Source of the DNA: Sphingomonas sp. Leaf339
Lineage (GTDB): Bacteria > Pseudomonadota > Alphaproteobacteria > Sphingomonadales > Sphingomonadaceae
Assembly: GCF_001426195.1 (NCBI RefSeq)
Contig: NZ_LMRS01000034.1
Location: 248,001 to 312,000 of the forward strand
Direction of reading: 5' to 3'
Length of the DNA: 64,000 nucleotides
A program made the translations under genes and the position numbers. The stretch's first letter is position 1. Every line of letters starts with the position of its first letter. The notes under the pieces are model-generated. The model searched no databases, was not told where the DNA came from, and saw nothing but the letters and a program-made list of their open reading frames with translations. Of this stretch, positions 62,789-64,000 are shown piece after piece.

Positions 62789-64000
62789 ATGCAGATCGTC
62801 ATCCGATCAATAATCGTGGCAGCGGGCATCGGCGCGACGATCTCGCCAGCGTATTCCGCTACCAAGTCCGCAGGATCGGCGGTCCCAACCCTTCGCCATG
62901 AAAAATCGGGAACAGCCGCCGCAGCGGCTGCCGTCACCCGTCTGATCGGCCCGCGCGCCGCCGCGTTCGACATGCGCCTAACCCCTCAGCCGGACTCATG
63001 GTACACGGTACACGCGACGGACGGGCGTGCCCGGATCGAGGGATCGTCCCCGGTAGCGCTGGTGCGTGGCGCCTATGCCTATCTCAATCGCGCCGGGCTG
63101 GCGTCGGTCAGTTGGGAGGGGAATCGCGTCGCCTTGCCGGCGCGGCTGCCCGATGCGGTGATCAACCGCACCGCATCGCCGTTCCGGCACCGTGCCTATC
63201 TGAATACCTGCACCTATGGTTACACGACGCCGTTCTGGACGTGGGCGCGATGGGAGCGCGAGATCGACTGGATGGCGGCCAACGGTGTCGACATGCCGCT
63301 GGCACTGGAAGGACAGGAATATGTCTGGCGCGCACTGTGGCGCGAGGCGGGGCTGGACGATGCGGCGATCGCCGGTCACTTCTCCGGTCCCGCGTTCCTG
63401 CCATGGGAACGGATGGGCAATATCGAGGGCTATCGCGCGCCGCTTGCCGCCGGCTGGATCGAGAAGAAGCATCGCCTGCAACTGCGCATCCTCGCCCGGA
63501 TGAAAGCACTGGGGATGAAACCGGTGCTGCCCGCCTTTGCCGGCTATGTCCCCAAGGCCTTCGCCGATCGGCATCCAGAAGCGCGAATCTATCGGATGCG
63601 CCAATGGGAGGGATTTCCGCCGACCTATTGGCTGGACCCCGCCGACCCTCTGTTCGCGCACCTCGCGGCGCGGTTCATCGCGCTCTACACCAGGACCTAT
63701 GGTGTCGGCGGTTACTATCTCGCCGATGCTTTCAATGAGATGGTACCGCCGATCGCGGAAGACGGCAGCGACGCACGCGACGCCAGCTATGGCGATGCGA
63801 CGGCGAACACCGCCGCCGTGAAGGTCGCCGCGATCCCACCTGAAATCCGCGACCGTCGCCTCGCCGCCTATGGCGAGCGGCTGTACCGGTCGATCGCCGA
63901 TGCTGCGCCGGGCGCGACATGGGTGATGCAGGGCTGGCTGTTCGGGGCGGACAAGACGTTCTGGTCGCCGCCCGCGATCGCCGCCTTCCTGAGCAAGGTG
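62789..64000 (+). CDS. GH89 alpha-N-acetylglucosaminidase, N-terminal part
   Basis: A gene open to the window end (404 codons present), with start ATG 62789 and GAGGGAA upstream. Signal peptide MQIVIRSIIVAAGIGATISPAYS. NAGLU pattern: YLNTCTYGYTTPFWTWARWEREIDWMAANGVDMPLALEGQEYVW, GPAFLPWERMGNIEGY, PAFAGYVPKAFADRHP, YYLADAFNEM with acidic E317, and MQGWLFG. It cleaves terminal alpha-GlcNAc from glycans in the periplasm or at the surface. The 158 bp upstream (62631-62788) have no gene. It continues the glycan-degradation cluster, and its substrate may carry the fucose that GH95 removes. Confidence 0.93.
   Translation, partial: MQIVIRSIIVAAGIGATISPAYSATKSAGSAVPTLRHEKSGTAAAAAAVTRLIGPRAAAFDMRLTPQPDSWYTVHATDGRARIEGSSPVALVRGAYAYLNRAGLASVSWEGNRVALPARLPDAVINRTASPFRHRAYLNTCTYGYTTPFWTWARWEREIDWMAANGVDMPLALEGQEYVWRALWREAGLDDAAIAGHFSGPAFLPWERMGNIEGYRAPLAAGWIEKKHRLQLRILARMKALGMKPVLPAFAGYVPKAFADRHPEARIYRMRQWEGFPPTYWLDPADPLFAHLAARFIALYTRTYGVGGYYLADAFNEMVPPIAEDGSDARDASYGDATANTAAVKVAAIPPEIRDRRLAAYGERLYRSIADAAPGATWVMQGWLFGADKTFWSPPAIAAFLSKV

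Noticed and set aside
1..64000. CRISPR arrays, rRNA genes and IS transposases
   Set aside because: No regularly spaced repeats, no rRNA sequence and no transposase or terminal inverted repeats were seen; the only mobile genes are the tyrosine integrase and serine recombinase.

Overview
The window looks like chromosomal DNA of a sphingomonad-type alphaproteobacterium (Sphingomonas/Novosphingobium-like). The evidence is high GC with strong third-position bias, four large TonB-dependent receptors with the sphingomonad-type plug signature (RFPD-x-N in three of them), a D-mannonate dehydratase close to the Novosphingobium enzyme, a DUF1134/EipA protein and PEP-CTERM/DUF6771-type small genes. This assignment rests on recognised protein patterns, not on a database search.

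Region 1 (1-28.2 kb) is a carbohydrate-utilisation region centred on uronic-acid-containing plant glycans. It has a GH105 unsaturated uronyl hydrolase (cut by the window start), KduI, a GH2 enzyme with a C-terminal malectin-like domain, a BNR_4 propeller protein (GH145/PL24/PL25/PL42-like), a GH115 alpha-glucuronidase, a GH92 enzyme, a GH43-like propeller, an alpha/beta hydrolase of the CocE/NonD type, two TonB receptors and ManD with a divergent GntR/FadR-type regulator. Free glucuronate (via ManD) and unsaturated uronate (via KduI) would both end in 2-keto-3-deoxygluconate. A tripartite efflux set (MFS, HlyD, NodT-like) sits inside the region. An EipA-like envelope gene and tRNA-Ser(GCT) close it.

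Region 2 (28,466-42,716) is a genomic island of visibly lower GC, inserted at the 3' end of tRNA-Ser. A 15-bp direct repeat (28451-28465 and 42702-42716) bounds it. A P4-type tyrosine integrase and an AlpA-like regulator lie at the far end. Cargo: a NotI-like restriction endonuclease convergent with a C5 cytosine methyltransferase; a DUF262 protein coupled to an Rx4H HEPN protein; a serine recombinase; several small membrane proteins; an interrupted PEP-CTERM gene; an SNase-like nuclease; and a 477-aa protein whose motifs resemble the palm of family-A/T7-type polymerases. The last is my best candidate for an undescribed component.

Region 3 (42.7-64 kb) returns to chromosomal composition. A VOC protein and a TonB receptor are followed by an L-fucose (or L-galactose) utilisation locus. 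On the minus strand are a zinc alcohol dehydrogenase, an IclR regulator, a FucP-type symporter, an aldo/keto reductase and a split UxaA-type dehydratase, the last four-gene run with ATGA overlaps. On the plus strand are a GH95 fucosidase, a TonB receptor and a BDH2-like SDR. An oxidative glycoside module follows (DUF1080, GMC oxidoreductase, gluconate-2-dehydrogenase subunit 3, each overlapping the next by 4 nt). The window ends inside a GH89 alpha-N-acetylglucosaminidase. The same AAATA-N-TATTT palindrome occurs in the fucP upstream region and in the dehydrogenase/GH95 divergent region, suggesting common control by the IclR protein.
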